From NCBI GenBank assembly GCA_027625915.1, contig JANTQA010000023.1, positions 20,894,001 to 20,958,000 of the forward strand: a stretch of 64,000 nucleotides of DNA. Direction: 5' to 3'. Positions within the stretch are counted from its first letter, which is position 1, and every line of letters begins with the position of its first letter. A program made the translations under genes and the position numbers. The stretch is from Anaeramoeba flamelloides. Lineage: Eukaryota; Metamonada; Anaeramoebidae. Of the stretch, positions 44,383-56,009 are shown one piece after another. Below the pieces are notes generated by a model. It made no database searches and was not told the origin of the DNA. It saw only the letters and a program-made list of their open reading frames with translations.

Positions 44383-46550
44383 TTATTGAATCCTAAATTT
44401 TTTTTTATTTAATTTTTTGTTTTTTGAAATATTTATAATTATTTCTAGTCTTTATAAGTCGACAGTAATAGTTTCGAAAAATCAAATTCTAATGTTGATA
44501 TAAATTCTTAAAAAGTTAGTATGAGGAAAAGAAAGATACTTTTTGAAAAAAAAAAAATTTAAATATACTGATATTAGAGAATTTTTTTTTAATATTCATA
44601 AAATAAATTTTCTTAACCCAAAATGACTCTAAATATTGAAAATTTAAAGAGAAACTTACTCTAATTTTTACTCTTTTAAAAAATGAATTTTTTTTAATCA
44701 TATCAGAAAAAATTCTTGAATATTAACTCATTTAGGAAACTATATTTTTTTCAATAAAGAACTTTATTATTCTCATATTCAACTTTTAAAAATCTATATC
44801 AACATCAAAAATTGATATTGAAAAAAAAAAATATGGTAGCCTTGGAACAACTTAACTAGTTTTTTGTTATAAAAAAGAAACACAATTCGAAAAAGATGAT
44901 AATTTCAAAAATAATATAAAATTTTAATTAAAAAATAAATTACAAATATTCTCAGAGCTTATCTTGAAATAATAATGAAATTTAAACAATCAATTAACAA
45001 TAAAATTAATTGAAATTCAAAAAATTCAAAATTTATTAGAAAAGATATTAAAAATTATAATTAAATATTGAATTCTTACTATTGAGAGTGTAATTAGTTT
45101 TCTTACGTTTTCTATTTATTCTGACTATCAATTGTTTTCTTGGAATAAAATACAAAAATAGAAGAAAAATATCTTTAGCTACTCTAAATATTAAAAGAAT
45201 AGAACATAATTGATTATTATACTCAAATCTTTTAAATTGAAAAAAAGCACTTGATGATACTTGAGAACACAATAGTCAATTTATATTGTTTTTTTTCTAT
45301 ATCATTTTTAATATTCATAACCTTTCCACCAAGAGTTATTTATCATGAAATTATCTAAAATTATTTTTTATTTTTCATCTATTAATTTTACGTTTGCCAT
45401 TACCAATTAATATTTTCATACTGTTATTTGCTAAATAAAAAGATCAAAATTTTCAGTTACCTTTCCAAATCAATCATACTCCCCAAGAATTGTTAGAAAT
45501 CATAAAAATCCTCAATTGTTAAATGGCGAATTTATTATTTAAGCTTGTTTGAAGAATGAGTTATTTGAATTATTTACATGATTTGAGAAAAGTTTTTTTT
45601 TTGGATAGTTGAATGAAAAATTTGTTTATTTTATTTTTAAAACAAACAATATTTATTTTTTTAAATAATTTTAATTTGTCAAAAAAAATGTTCAAAATAC
45701 CCAGAAAATCCAATTTATTTTTGATTTTTATCTTCTTTTTTCGATTAAAAATCTATATTTATCAATTTTCACTTCTTGTTTTATAAATTATTCTTGGAGA
45801 GAGTGGATTAATCGTAAAAAAAAAATTTGTTACTTTTTTCTTTATCCAAACGTCTATTAGATGGAAATATTTTAATAGTTAGATTAACGGTAACTCATCC
45901 ATTAAATAATGTCCAAATACATATTGATTTAAAAAAGTGCAATTTTACCCCATTAAATAATTTTTATTTTGACTGAAAATCAAAGTTTTTTTGAAGTTAC
46001 TTTTAACTATTTTGAATTTTTTTTTGTAAATATTTTACTCTTTTTCAAACCAAATTCCTAAATATTTTATTTTGGATCATCGATTTGCTTTTAAAGCATT
46101 TTCAATATTTTTGTTCGTTCCAAATTTTTGAATATTTTTCTAATAATTATTATTAATTTTTATCAATTTCGTGAATATTGTTTTTCCATTATTAAAATTT
46201 AGTATTCTGCAAACATTTGAATATGAGGAACGAATTATTTTCTTATTTGTTTTTTTTTTTATTACAAAATGAAAAATAAACTTAAACACTAAAAGACAAA
46301 TAATAAAGGTAATACCGGATCTCTTTTGCAAACTCTTATTCCTTAAAATTCATTTTTTTTTTTTTTTTCTGTGATGAATAAAACAAAATTAGGAATTAGA
46401 CTAAAATTATCTATTAAATTATAAAAAAAAATTAACCACAGTCTATTCTTATTTTGTTTTTGTGTTCAAAAATATTGTACCAATTTGTCAATCAGACAAT
46501 GAAAAACTTGTTGAATATTTTTAATAATAATAACAAAAACAATTTTATTT
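44383..46550. other. Tail-to-tail spacer between WDR75 and membrane-protein gene
   Basis: Between two convergent genes lie a foldback (arms about 44487-44545 and 44755-44815, sharing 'gttgatataaatt'-type sequence), a family-B arm (about 45428-45620) and a decayed LINE reverse-transcriptase fragment (45750-46330). The minus-strand frame at 45048-45272 has no recognisable similarity. Confidence 0.5.
45750..46330 (-). pseudogene. Decayed LINE reverse-transcriptase fragment
   Basis: The minus strand begins with a worn version of the RT palm motif (GDPVLPLLFVF, against GDPLSPLLFRF in the LINE at 61448-64000). Its downstream DNA follows that element through 'ttataaattattcttggaga', which corresponds to 'ttataaataagtcttgggga' at 62150. 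Stops interrupt every frame, so it is an old, dead copy lying between two host genes. Confidence 0.6.
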
Positions 46551-48920
46551 TTAAAGGATAGGATTATATCGAGGTATTTCAGGAAACACAGATTTGTATC
46601 TTTCGTGAGACCGAAGAGGGAATATTCTTTCGATTAAAGCACCAGTATTAAAAATGGAAAAAATATTTTTAATTAACCAAACTGCTTGGAATATCTCGTA
46701 TTTTGAGGCTAATACGATTCGAATTATTAAATTGGAAGCTTCCACAAGAGCTCTCGTCAAATTTGAATAAGCTATGATCAAGACAATACCGGTGTGTTGG
46801 AGCTTAGTGGTTAGTCCAAAAAGGAATTCAGATTTTGCGACTGCTCCCATTATTCCAAGGAAACAAAAGGCGATACAAGCGCGATGAATACTCTTTGGAA
46901 CGTTGCTATCAGTAGCGACCCAAAAAAGGGCTATTGCGTCCAAGACATCTATAATTCCTAACAGTGTTTCTGAATTGACCAATTGCGAGCACGTTGGTAT
47001 AATATGGATTAGGTATTTGTCATTGATAAGATGGGTATTTAGTATGCGTTCGTTAAGTGATTCCTCCTTTAAAATGATGCTTCCCATCTGAGAAACTACC
47101 CGAGTGATCAGGAAATAGATAAAGGCAAAAGACGCCAATAGCCAATACAGGGTGTATTGCCCCCAGGCACCGTCTGCTTGCAGCTTTGTGATCCCCCAAT
47201 ATAACACGGGTATTCTTTCACCAACAAAGGAGAGAGCTAGTAAAAGTAGAACTGAAATCCAAAATCGAATTATAGTATAGGGATTAAACGGGTTTATGAG
47301 CATCATTTTCCTGTTAAGAATTAATCCAACAACAAGAGCACACAAAATTAGGAAGGTGAAGGGTGGAGCAGCCCAGGCTGGATTCCCATTTGCTTTGTAC
47401 ACAAAAATGTCTGCACACGTTGTAATACTACAAAAGGCAATAAGAAGGCAAAGAACCCAAAAGACAAATTCGCTCTCGGGCAATATTTTTAATTTTGTTT
47501 TTGCCTTATTCCAATATTCGTCTGGTTTGTAGCTTTTCAATAAAACGGAGATTTCCTTATAGAGGCCAAAAAGGTTTTTCATGATGAATAAGATTTGGAT
47601 GACCTTACGCGCTTGAATTAGCAGTATGAAACGAATTACAAAGGACCATAGCTCGACGAAGATCATGACCCCTGAATAATTCTTTTCAAAGCGGAATTCG
47701 ATAAGCGAACGCCAAAGTAAGCTGTAATGATATCTGATATCTTGCACGTTGTGCTCTTCTTCGTCAGCCTGTAAGGTTTGGATCCCCTGCTTGATTTTGA
47801 AATAGCCTCTGATTCCCCCATTTTGGCTTTTCAAAAACTCTGGGAAGACATAGTCCTGGCTGAGGCCAGATCTGTATGAATAGATATCTACCTGCCCTCC
47901 TTTATCGACGACTCTTTGCATCGTATCTTGTGCCTCGTCGGGGCAACTAAAGTTTTTGAACCAGACCTTATCCGAGAAATCAAAGTGGAATGCGTACGAG
48001 AAATGGATCCGATGGGCAATGGTAAGCAGCCACAAAACGATCGCAATGTCGGCCATGTATGGGAACGTGGCGACACCCTTCCCCCATGTGCCCTCAACGA
48101 CGTCAAAGATGTTCAAATTGGCTGTGGTTGTTCGATAGCTGTACCATGACCCTATAGCAAACAGGTCGACGAGATCCAGGCAGTCAACGGCAACACCATA
48201 CCCCGTGCTGTCAAGCGCAGTCCGAATCTGGTCGCATCGATCCGCAGGCCTGAGGAGCCGCTGGAGCGAATAGTAATACAGGCAACAGAGCGCGACAATG
48301 AACACGAGACCGTCTCGTGACATGCTCGGCCACTTGCTGTCCCACTTCGCAGGGTCATCAGATTGCCGTAAAAAGACCACAAAGACTGCAAACTATATTA
48401 TGTGTGCAACTACTTGGCCCTGTAGAATCTAAATGGCTCTCTTCGAAACACTGTTCGTCTCCTCGCTCGCCAATTTTACCATACTTGAAGTGCAAGTCTT
48501 GTTCTTAATAAGAGTGTAAACGTACACGTAGCAAACTAGCAATAGCACAGTGACAATAAACGGGATGTACCATCTGATCACGGAAACCTTTTCCAAGTAT
48601 ACTATCAAAAAGATCTGCTGGATTAAAAAGATCGTTAATGCAACAAAATACCAACAGTTAGAAAACGTCGTCGGCATCACAGGAGTCTCTTGAGGGTTTT
48701 TGGCATAGTGATGAATGGCATGTATCATTGGAAACTCCATGCCAGTTAATGAATACATTTTTTTGTGGGTTTCGGTTCGGTTTGTGTTTTGATCGGAATT
48801 ATAAATATAGAAATTCTGAGTGGTGTTTTGATTTAATAAAACGCCTGAAATATTTTTTTCTTCTTCATCAGGTTGAAGATCAGCTTCACAAAAATCTGCT
48901 TCGTTCTCGGAATAGGTCAT
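46551..48920 (-). CDS. Polytopic membrane protein, tandemly duplicated, possibly TMEM26-like
   Basis: Two exons, 48920-48480 and 48392-46551, join in frame across an 87-nt intron (GTAAAA...ATAG; a 66-nt alternative starting at GTGTTT also keeps frame) to give 760 aa. The first 85 residues are acidic and polar, cytosolic or lumenal, with no signal peptide. About 12-13 hydrophobic segments follow (roughly 90-108, 117-137, 175-192, 260-275, 390-408, 411-425, 455-471, 491-506, 521-537, 560-577, 625-641, 651-666 and 679-692). Two parts repeat: VELWSFVIRFILL...KNLFG (393-423) and VEASNLIIRIVLA...KNIFS (697-726), each preceded by a 'DLF/VLD' helix (219-230 and 627-638). This suggests an ancient duplication of a six-helix unit. 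The repeated motif weakly recalls the C-terminus of TMEM26 (VVRLILM...FFAAKNFL). Function is unknown. The 5' coding part (about 48.0-48.36 kb) is far richer in G+C than the rest of the window. Confidence 0.8.
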
Positions 48921-49127
48921 TGAAAAGTGGTGTTTTTTTTTTTCTGAAAAAATTATGATATAAAATTCATAAAGTTCGAAATGTTAAATCGAATTTTTTT
49001 TCAAAAATAGTGGGAAAAAATAAAAAAGATACTTTTTGGCTTTGAAAATTTCTTTTGTTAAATTTTGTGAAATATTCAAAGTAAAACCAAAAACCCAAAA
49101 TTTAGAAAATTCTAAAATTCTATTTTT

Positions 49128-50405
49128 ACTGTCAAAACTAAAACCTGTAAATTTTCATAAACCAGGTAATTCCATTTTTCTGATCAATTGAAAATATGAG
49201 TAAAAAGTCAAAAATATAATTCCCATTTTACAGACAAATAATCCAATTACCCAACAACTTATAACCGTTCCAATTGGGGTATTGTTTAAATATTCTGAAT
49301 CCTTCAATTTTTCACTCTTTGGTAAATTCAGAAATCAAAAAAATCTAAAATTTGTAAAATTAATTGAGAACATGACTGTTAATTGAAAATCAAATTCATT
49401 GTGATTTTTCCCTTTAGATAAATTCTAAATTTATTAGGAATCATCTTTATAAGAATTATTTTGTTGTTGCATTTATGAAATAAGAATTTTATTTACTCTA
49501 TATCTTTCTTTTAATAATTTTTTCAAAAATTTAAATTTCTATTGAGGAACCTTACAGGATTTATTGTTTTAAAAAATGGTTTTAAATATTTTAGGTAAAT
49601 TCATAATAATCAAACACCTCTCTCAAATTCAAATACTTTCAAATATTTCAAAATTATGAAAATATTTTTTAGATTAAAATTTTAAATCAAAAGTGGATTT
49701 TCATTTTCAGTCATGTTCTCACTGTTGAGAGAAAAAGGTTGGACACAGAAAAATGGTTGGGACAACGATTTTTTTATTGGAAACAATAGTAAAATTGAAA
49801 ACCAAATCCTATTGATAACTAGGTGAATTTTATATAAATCCAAGTTTAAAGGTGTTACAAGTTCTTTAATCTGTGGTGTGCGTAGCATATTCATTTGAAT
49901 GGTTGATAACGAAAGTAGATCAGGCTATTTTAGCAAAAATCCAAGTTTTAGTCAAGTTTACTATTAATTCTGAAAATGGTAATTTTTAAACTTGATTTAG
50001 ATGAAAAGAGATAAGGTTTTGAAAAAGTAGAATTACTTTAAAACTTATTCTAATAAGTAGACTATTGTCATTTTCTTTAGTTATTTCACAAACAAAAGAA
50101 ATTAAAAATCATTTTCAGTAATGTTCCCAATTAAAATTGCTGTCCAACGTTTTTTCTCTCAACAGTCAATTAATTTTACAAATTTTCGAGTTTTTTGATT
50201 TCTGTTTTCACCAAAGAGTGAAAATTTATAGGATTCAGAATATTTAACCAATACCCCAATTGGAACGGTTATAAGTTGTTGGGTAATTGGATTATTTGTC
50301 TGTAAAATGGGAATTATATTTTTAACATTTTACTCATATTTTCAATTGATCAGAAAAATGGAATTACCTGGTTTATGAAAATTTACAGGTTTTAGATTTG
50401 ACAGT
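49128..50405. mobile_element. 1.28-kb element with terminal inverted repeats near 270 bp
   Basis: The left arm (49128 to about 49395) begins ACTGTCAAAACTAAAACCTG. The right arm (about 50110-50405) is its reverse complement with few differences and ends in CAGGTTTTAGATTTGACAGT. Shared blocks include 'accgttccaattggggtatt' and 'caaataatccaattacccaa'. Inside, a second match ('ctgttgagagaaaaaggttggaca' near 49716 against its complement near 50140) extends the symmetry. The central 700 bp has no convincing frame. Long arms without a transposase suggest a foldback or MULE-type non-autonomous element; the close arm identity suggests recent origin. Confidence 0.75.
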
Positions 50406-50479
50406 TATGCTCAATTGTCAATAAGATGAAAAATGTCTTAAATAATTTTCTAATAAAGATAAATAGATATATTCTTCGT

Positions 50480-51075
50480 GAATTATTAAGGTTTACAATC
50501 CCTGAAACTGGAAAAAAGAGTGCCTTGTGTTTGATGAGGATTATTATTCATTTATTTTCTTAATTGAGATATCTTGAGCTTGTTATGGGTTTTAATAGTG
50601 GTTTGGGGAAAAAAAGTGCCTTTTTTAACAACTTAGATTAAGGCCATTATTAAAATCCTTAACAGTTGAAGGGCTTAATATACCAGACTGAAAGGTATTT
50701 AAGAATGAAATTTTGATTGTTGTGGTTGCGGATCATAATATTTATTTCACTTTGATTCAATTACCGAAAAAAAAAATATATATTGTTAAAAGCCCCAAAT
50801 ATTACAAAAATAAAAGAAAAAAGTCAATTGATTTACAAACCAATAGTTGTTATTTAATATCAACCAATCTATTAATCTTACACTATTCTATTCTAATTTC
50901 GGGAAAAAAAAAATAAATAAATTGTAAAAAATAGTTATTATGAACAACTCTTGAAACCTATCCCAAGCACAATATCGATCAGATAAAAACCAAATTAAAC
51001 AAGTCACCACATCCGACACAAGATAATCTTTTTTCCAGTTTCAGGGGATGTAAAAATTAATCATACTAATTGGGA
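50480..51075. repeat. Family-B hairpin, partly decayed
   Basis: The left arm (about 50490-50605: 'aaggtttacaatccctgaaa', 'ttatgggttttaatagtgg') and right arm (about 50890-51065: 'gaaacctatcccaagcacaa', 'cagtttcaggggatgtaaaa') are diverged reverse complements of each other. Both match the arms of the hairpin at 18341-19087. A 67-codon frame in the loop is not counted as a gene. Confidence 0.5.
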
Positions 51076-51730
51076 TATTGTTTTAATATTCCCTATATAT
51101 CAATTTTTATTGTTTGGGAAATGTTGAAATCTGAAAAATCCCAAATACAAAGAAAATATTGAGAAAATAACAATTAATAGAATCTAATTTTGATAACAAA
51201 ATTTTATAATCAGAATGATTTTTACGAATCTAAAATATTTGAATGAATTTTAATTTGAGAAAGATGTTTGATTAATTTCATTTTATTATCAATTAATGAA
51301 ATATATTTTATTTTAAAATAAATTTTCAGAATATGTGTCCCAATTTAAATGGAAAAATTTGAAAAAAAATATATGAAGAAAAGAGAAAAAGAAGTTACAA
51401 CATTTAATTTTATAAATGTAAAAAAAATAAAAAAGAATTATGATAATTGATATTTTCATTTACTATTATTAATCTAGCAATAATCACAATAAATTAGATT
51501 TTTATTTATAGTTTTTTACACTATTGATTTTTATTTTTGGGATTTGTTTTAATTGTTTGGAATTAAAATTTAGCATAATTTTAGGACTTTTGTATTTTCT
51601 GTGTTTTTTTTTCCTCATCAAAAAAACCAAAAAAAAAATTCTAAAAATAAAAAAAGAGAACATCAGTCTAAAATAAAATTTTAAATAGAATGACCTTGAC
51701 TTAAAATAAATTTTTGTATTTCAAGAAACA

Positions 51731-51734
<4 letters not shown>

Positions 51735-51767
<33 letters not shown>
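51735..51767. repeat. Poly(T) run, about 33 bp
   Basis: A pure T tract is followed by GGGGG. It may be the poly(A) tail remnant of a minus-strand retroposed copy, but no body sequence adjoining it was recognised. Confidence 0.8.
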
Positions 51768-51768
<1 letters not shown>

Positions 51769-53123
51769 GGGGTAAAGAATACCATATGATTTTATCTATA
51801 AAAGTTTTTGTATTATTATAGTTTTTTTTACTATTTTTTTATCTTTTGTTGTCAGTGTTTTTTCAAAATAATTAAAATATTTGGTTTCGTCTATTAATGG
51901 AACTGTTTCTTTTCCCATTTTACAAAAAATCAAAAAATAATAAATCCCTTAAAAATTTCAATATATTTAAATTAATCATATATTTTTCTATTATATTTCA
52001 ATAATTTTTTATTTAATTACTTTAATTTTCAATAAAAATTATATTTGAAGTTCATTGTATCTTTTTTAATCTATTTCAATAATGATGGTTCTTTAAATTG
52101 CCTTCAAAATAATATTAATTTTTCAATCAAATTGACTTTCATTTTTAGGAATGTCTTTCAATAAAATTACCTCAAATTCGTATTTTTTTTTCAATTTAAA
52201 TTTAATAGTACTAAAAATAGACATATCGTTCATTAATAAGTTCATTTTTCCTAATTAATTTTCATTCAAAAGATTTGATCCTTTTTGGGTTGGATTTTTT
52301 GATACACAAAAAATAAATTTTTTATTATTTTTTAATATTTTGAAAACCTTACTTTTATTAATTTCTTTAGGCTATATGAACAAAAAAAAAAATAAAATGT
52401 AATCTTATTATCTTAATACCATAACAATAATCAAATCTTTTACTTTACAGTGCTCGAAAACACACCAATTTATAATATATACAAACTGCTTTTTCAAAAT
52501 TTATAGGTTTTTTTTCAATCAAACCTCTAATTCATTAAACAAGAATATCTCTAAGTTAAAACTATTGTTGGAGGTACAAGCCTTGGAATTTAAAGAAAAT
52601 TTAAAATTAAGAATTCAATTTTTTTTAAAGTTTTTGTAATTTTTATCCAATTTTTTTCTTATTTTTTTTATTTTTTTCTTCAAATAATTTTCTTTCAAAA
52701 ATTTAATTTATTTTTTGAGATAAATTTACAAATTTACTTTTATTATAGGATTTCTTTTTAAATAATAAATAAATAACTAAAAGATATCATATTTATTACT
52801 TTTTTTATTATTGGTTTCTAAAGTGATTGATTAATGTATGGTCTTTTATAAAAATAAACATTGCATTTTATTTTGATAAAATGGGTTAAATCAGTCCCTA
52901 TGTATTATTTCAAGAATAATGTAAAGACCTTTTTTGTAAGAAAATAGCCAATTTTGAATAGTTATGTTATAGTTAAAATTTTCAATTATAACAAATTACA
53001 ATACAAATTAACAATTTAAAATAATTTTTTTTTTTTGTAAAAAGTCAAGAATAAACTCAAGCCAAAAGGACAATTTTAAAATAAAATAAAAAAGGAAAAT
53101 CATTATGAAATAAATTTCGAATA

Positions 53124-53319
53124 CCATCAGTTTCACTTTTAAAACACAAACTTTCAACTAAATTTAAGGCACAAAAAAATCTCAAATTTAAGCACAAGAT
53201 TTGTAATTTTACTTTTCACAAATTATTTTACTAGAATTTGAATTTGGTACCTTAATTTGAGATTTTTTTTTGTCCTTAAATTTCGTAGAAAGTTTGTGTC
53301 TTAAAAGTGAAACTGACGT
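53124..53319. mobile_element. Palindromic MITE, copy 2
   Basis: This 196-bp inverted repeat has the same arms as the copies at 29888, 59110 and 63630. The left end is CCATCAGTTTCACTTTTAAA and the right end AAAGTGAAACTGAC. TA lies at both sides (53122-53123 and 53320-53321). The ends carry a few changes relative to the CAGTCAG consensus. Confidence 0.75.
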
Positions 53320-53474
53320 TATTAAAAAAAATTAGTCCAGTCAAAAATTTGTTTTGGTTTTTTAAATAGTAAAAATTAGCATTATGATTTTTAATTAAGG
53401 TAAAATTTTATGAACAAATCTTACATTCAAGAAAGACAAAAGTCATTATCAAATATAATTAGTATAAAAAATAT

Positions 53475-53700
53475 TATTTTGTTTTGTTTTATTGTTTAAC
53501 AGAGGAGTTGTTAATCCATTTTGTTTGCCGGAATTCCTAAATTTTTATTTTGAAATTTTAATAAAGACTAAAAAAAGTAGTCTATTACCCATTATTGATA
53601 ATAAATATATTGAGTCTTTTTTTTGTAATAATATTAAAAATATTATTATTTTTTAATATATTAGATATATTAAAAACAATATTTTTTTTTTTACATTTTG
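53475..53700 (-). mobile_element. LINE 3'-end fragment (lineage 1)
   Basis: The plus-strand sequence 'ttgtttgccggaattcctaa' and the AT-rich 'atattattattttttaatatatta' follow the 3' end of the LINE at 61448-64000 ('ttgtttgcccgaattcctaa'). This indicates a 5'-truncated minus-strand insertion with only the last 220 bp or so left. T-rich sequence at 53472-53492 would be the eroded poly(A) tail. Confidence 0.6.
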
Positions 53701-56009
53701 AATCTTTTCAAATTGATTTGGAATACTAAATAAACAAAAATTGAATTTTAATTGTAATCTTTACTATAAATAAGACAACTATTTAAAACAGAAATATTCA
53801 AATCTATTAATTCAATAAGATATTTATCTATGTTAATTAATGTGAATTTATCAAGGTTAACAATCAATATCCCTATTTTATAAAATTGAATCAAATAATC
53901 ATCCAAAAAAAAAAAATATTTTTTTCAAAAAAGATTGTTTTCCATTAATTTTTTACAATCAAAACTTCAAAATAACGAAATAATAAGATTTTAATAAGAA
54001 TTTAAATTCTTTAAATTCCCGTATAACAAACCTTAATTTAAAATAATTATTCATTTTTGGTCTTCCAAAACATTTACTAACTTGATCTTATAATGTAATA
54101 TAATCAAAAAAAATTAACTTTTTTAGTAAAGTATACAATTAAAATTCAATTTTTGTACTTTTAGCGTTTAAAAGCAATTCCAACGATTCAAAATTTAACT
54201 TAAAAATATTGTTTCTGAAAATTTTAATTAGTAAAAACTTTGGTTTTTAATGAATGAAGATTTGTTCATCAAATTATACCTTGATCAAAAATCATTTTGC
54301 TAATATTTACCATAAAAAAAATCAAAAAAAATTTTTGATGGACACAATTTTTTTTCATGTACCAAATTTTTTTCTCAATGGTAATTTTATTTTAAAAATG
54401 GAAATTTTATTATTTTTATATCATAAGTTTAAGGAATATTTAAGACAAATTTAAAACAAAAAGAAAAAAAATTATATTGTGTCAGTAGGAAGATGAAATT
54501 TTCACAAAATGTTGGATCAAAAATAACAAAACAAGATTTTACTTTGAAAATCAATCTTATTATTTTATAGTTTATTCAATTTTTTAGATTTAGTAAAGTT
54601 GCGTTTGATGTAAATTTTTTTTGGATTAATAGAGTTCCCCATGGAGTTGAAGATATATCTCTTTTGTTTGTATTTCTTAAACTCTCTGGTTGAAATTTCC
54701 AACAAAAACTATAATGTAAATTAAGATCTTTCAGTATTTTTTTTTCAAAATTGGTCATATTCAAATTAAAATAAAAGAAGGTGAAAAAACTGTTTTTTAA
54801 GGACGGGATGAAGTTTCATCTTTAAGAGATAAATTTTATTAGATTCTGGGATATGTTTTTGATTAACATTTTTTGGTGAATAGGGTTGATTAACAATTGG
54901 CTTCCATCTTGCAAAAAAGTTAATTGTTGTTACTTTTTTGAGATTAAAAAGGTTTTTTCAGGCATTAAAGTTAATAATGAGGAAATCTTAAATGAGAGTG
55001 TCTTGTTATAGTATTTAAATTAGATGAATGATCTATGGTTCAAAGATCTCCAAACAATTTGATTGTTAAAATACTACTATGAGCTGATCTTAGTCAATCA
55101 ATAATAATTGTTGTATTAGGAAAATAATTGTATTTTTCAACAAATTTAAATGTTTAATGATCAATCTTAAATTTTTACAAGTTTAAAAAAATCTTTCTTA
55201 AATTTGTATCAAAATAAAGATTTATGGTTCAAAAAATTGATTTTTTGAAATAATTAAAGAATTAACTCCAGAGATTATTTTGATAAATTATTTTTTCATT
55301 TTGAGAAATATATTTGTGAATATAATTTGTATTTAACGTCAACAAAAATTAATAACTTTTTATGATTTTTATGATAATAATTATCAAATAAATTTTGGAA
55401 ATTAAAAAATTAAAAATAATACTTACTTTTGGAAGGTTCAAAAAGTGGATTATTAAATCCTTGAAATACTATTATTTTGTGTTTCTTTTTTTTGATTTGA
55501 AAAATGAATTAAAAATTTCAATTTTTTATAAAGGAATTTTCTAATAGGTAATCATTTGTAAAAAATCTAATATTTTTTGCTAATTATTGTGAAAAGTGAT
55601 TTTTTGAATTCCTTTGAATCAAACACCATGAACAACAATTACAACACACTTTGTTTTGGGACAAATCTATGATTAGGGTAATCGATTAAAATAAGATCTA
55701 ATTTCTTCCTTTTGAGTAACAAAGTTTTTAGAATCAGAACTGTATTGTTTGTGACAATTTTTGTGAGAATGGTACCTATTTTACTATAGGCCACCTTCTC
55801 AGGAAAAGAGTCAATTCTACTTCGAAGTACAGAATAAATGGGAAAAAATCTTGTCTTCCTTTTCCTTATTGTTCTCTTTCAAATACAGTTTTTCTTGAAG
55901 AAATATGCAATTTATGTTCTATACTTGTAAAAAGAAAAGGGAAAGAAGAGTAAAAGTTCTCGCATTAATTAAACAAAACCACTATTTTGATCATTTTTTA
56001 TTCAATTTT

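Larger units (their letters stand above)
48921..56009. other. 7-kb spacer rich in inverted repeats
   Basis: No gene was recognised between the divergent membrane-protein and TBC genes. Repeats listed separately are a long-TIR element (49128-50405), a family-B hairpin (about 50480-51075), a 33-bp T run (51735-51767), a MITE (53124-53319) and a LINE 3' fragment (about 53475-53700). The remaining 50-70-codon frames, such as those at 50713-50916 and 54254-54454, have no recognisable similarity. Confidence 0.55.

Noticed and set aside
46551-48920. Polycystin/TRP channel assignment
   Set aside because: The helix count and size invite it, but no pore-helix filter, S4-S5 pattern or polycystin signature could be found.
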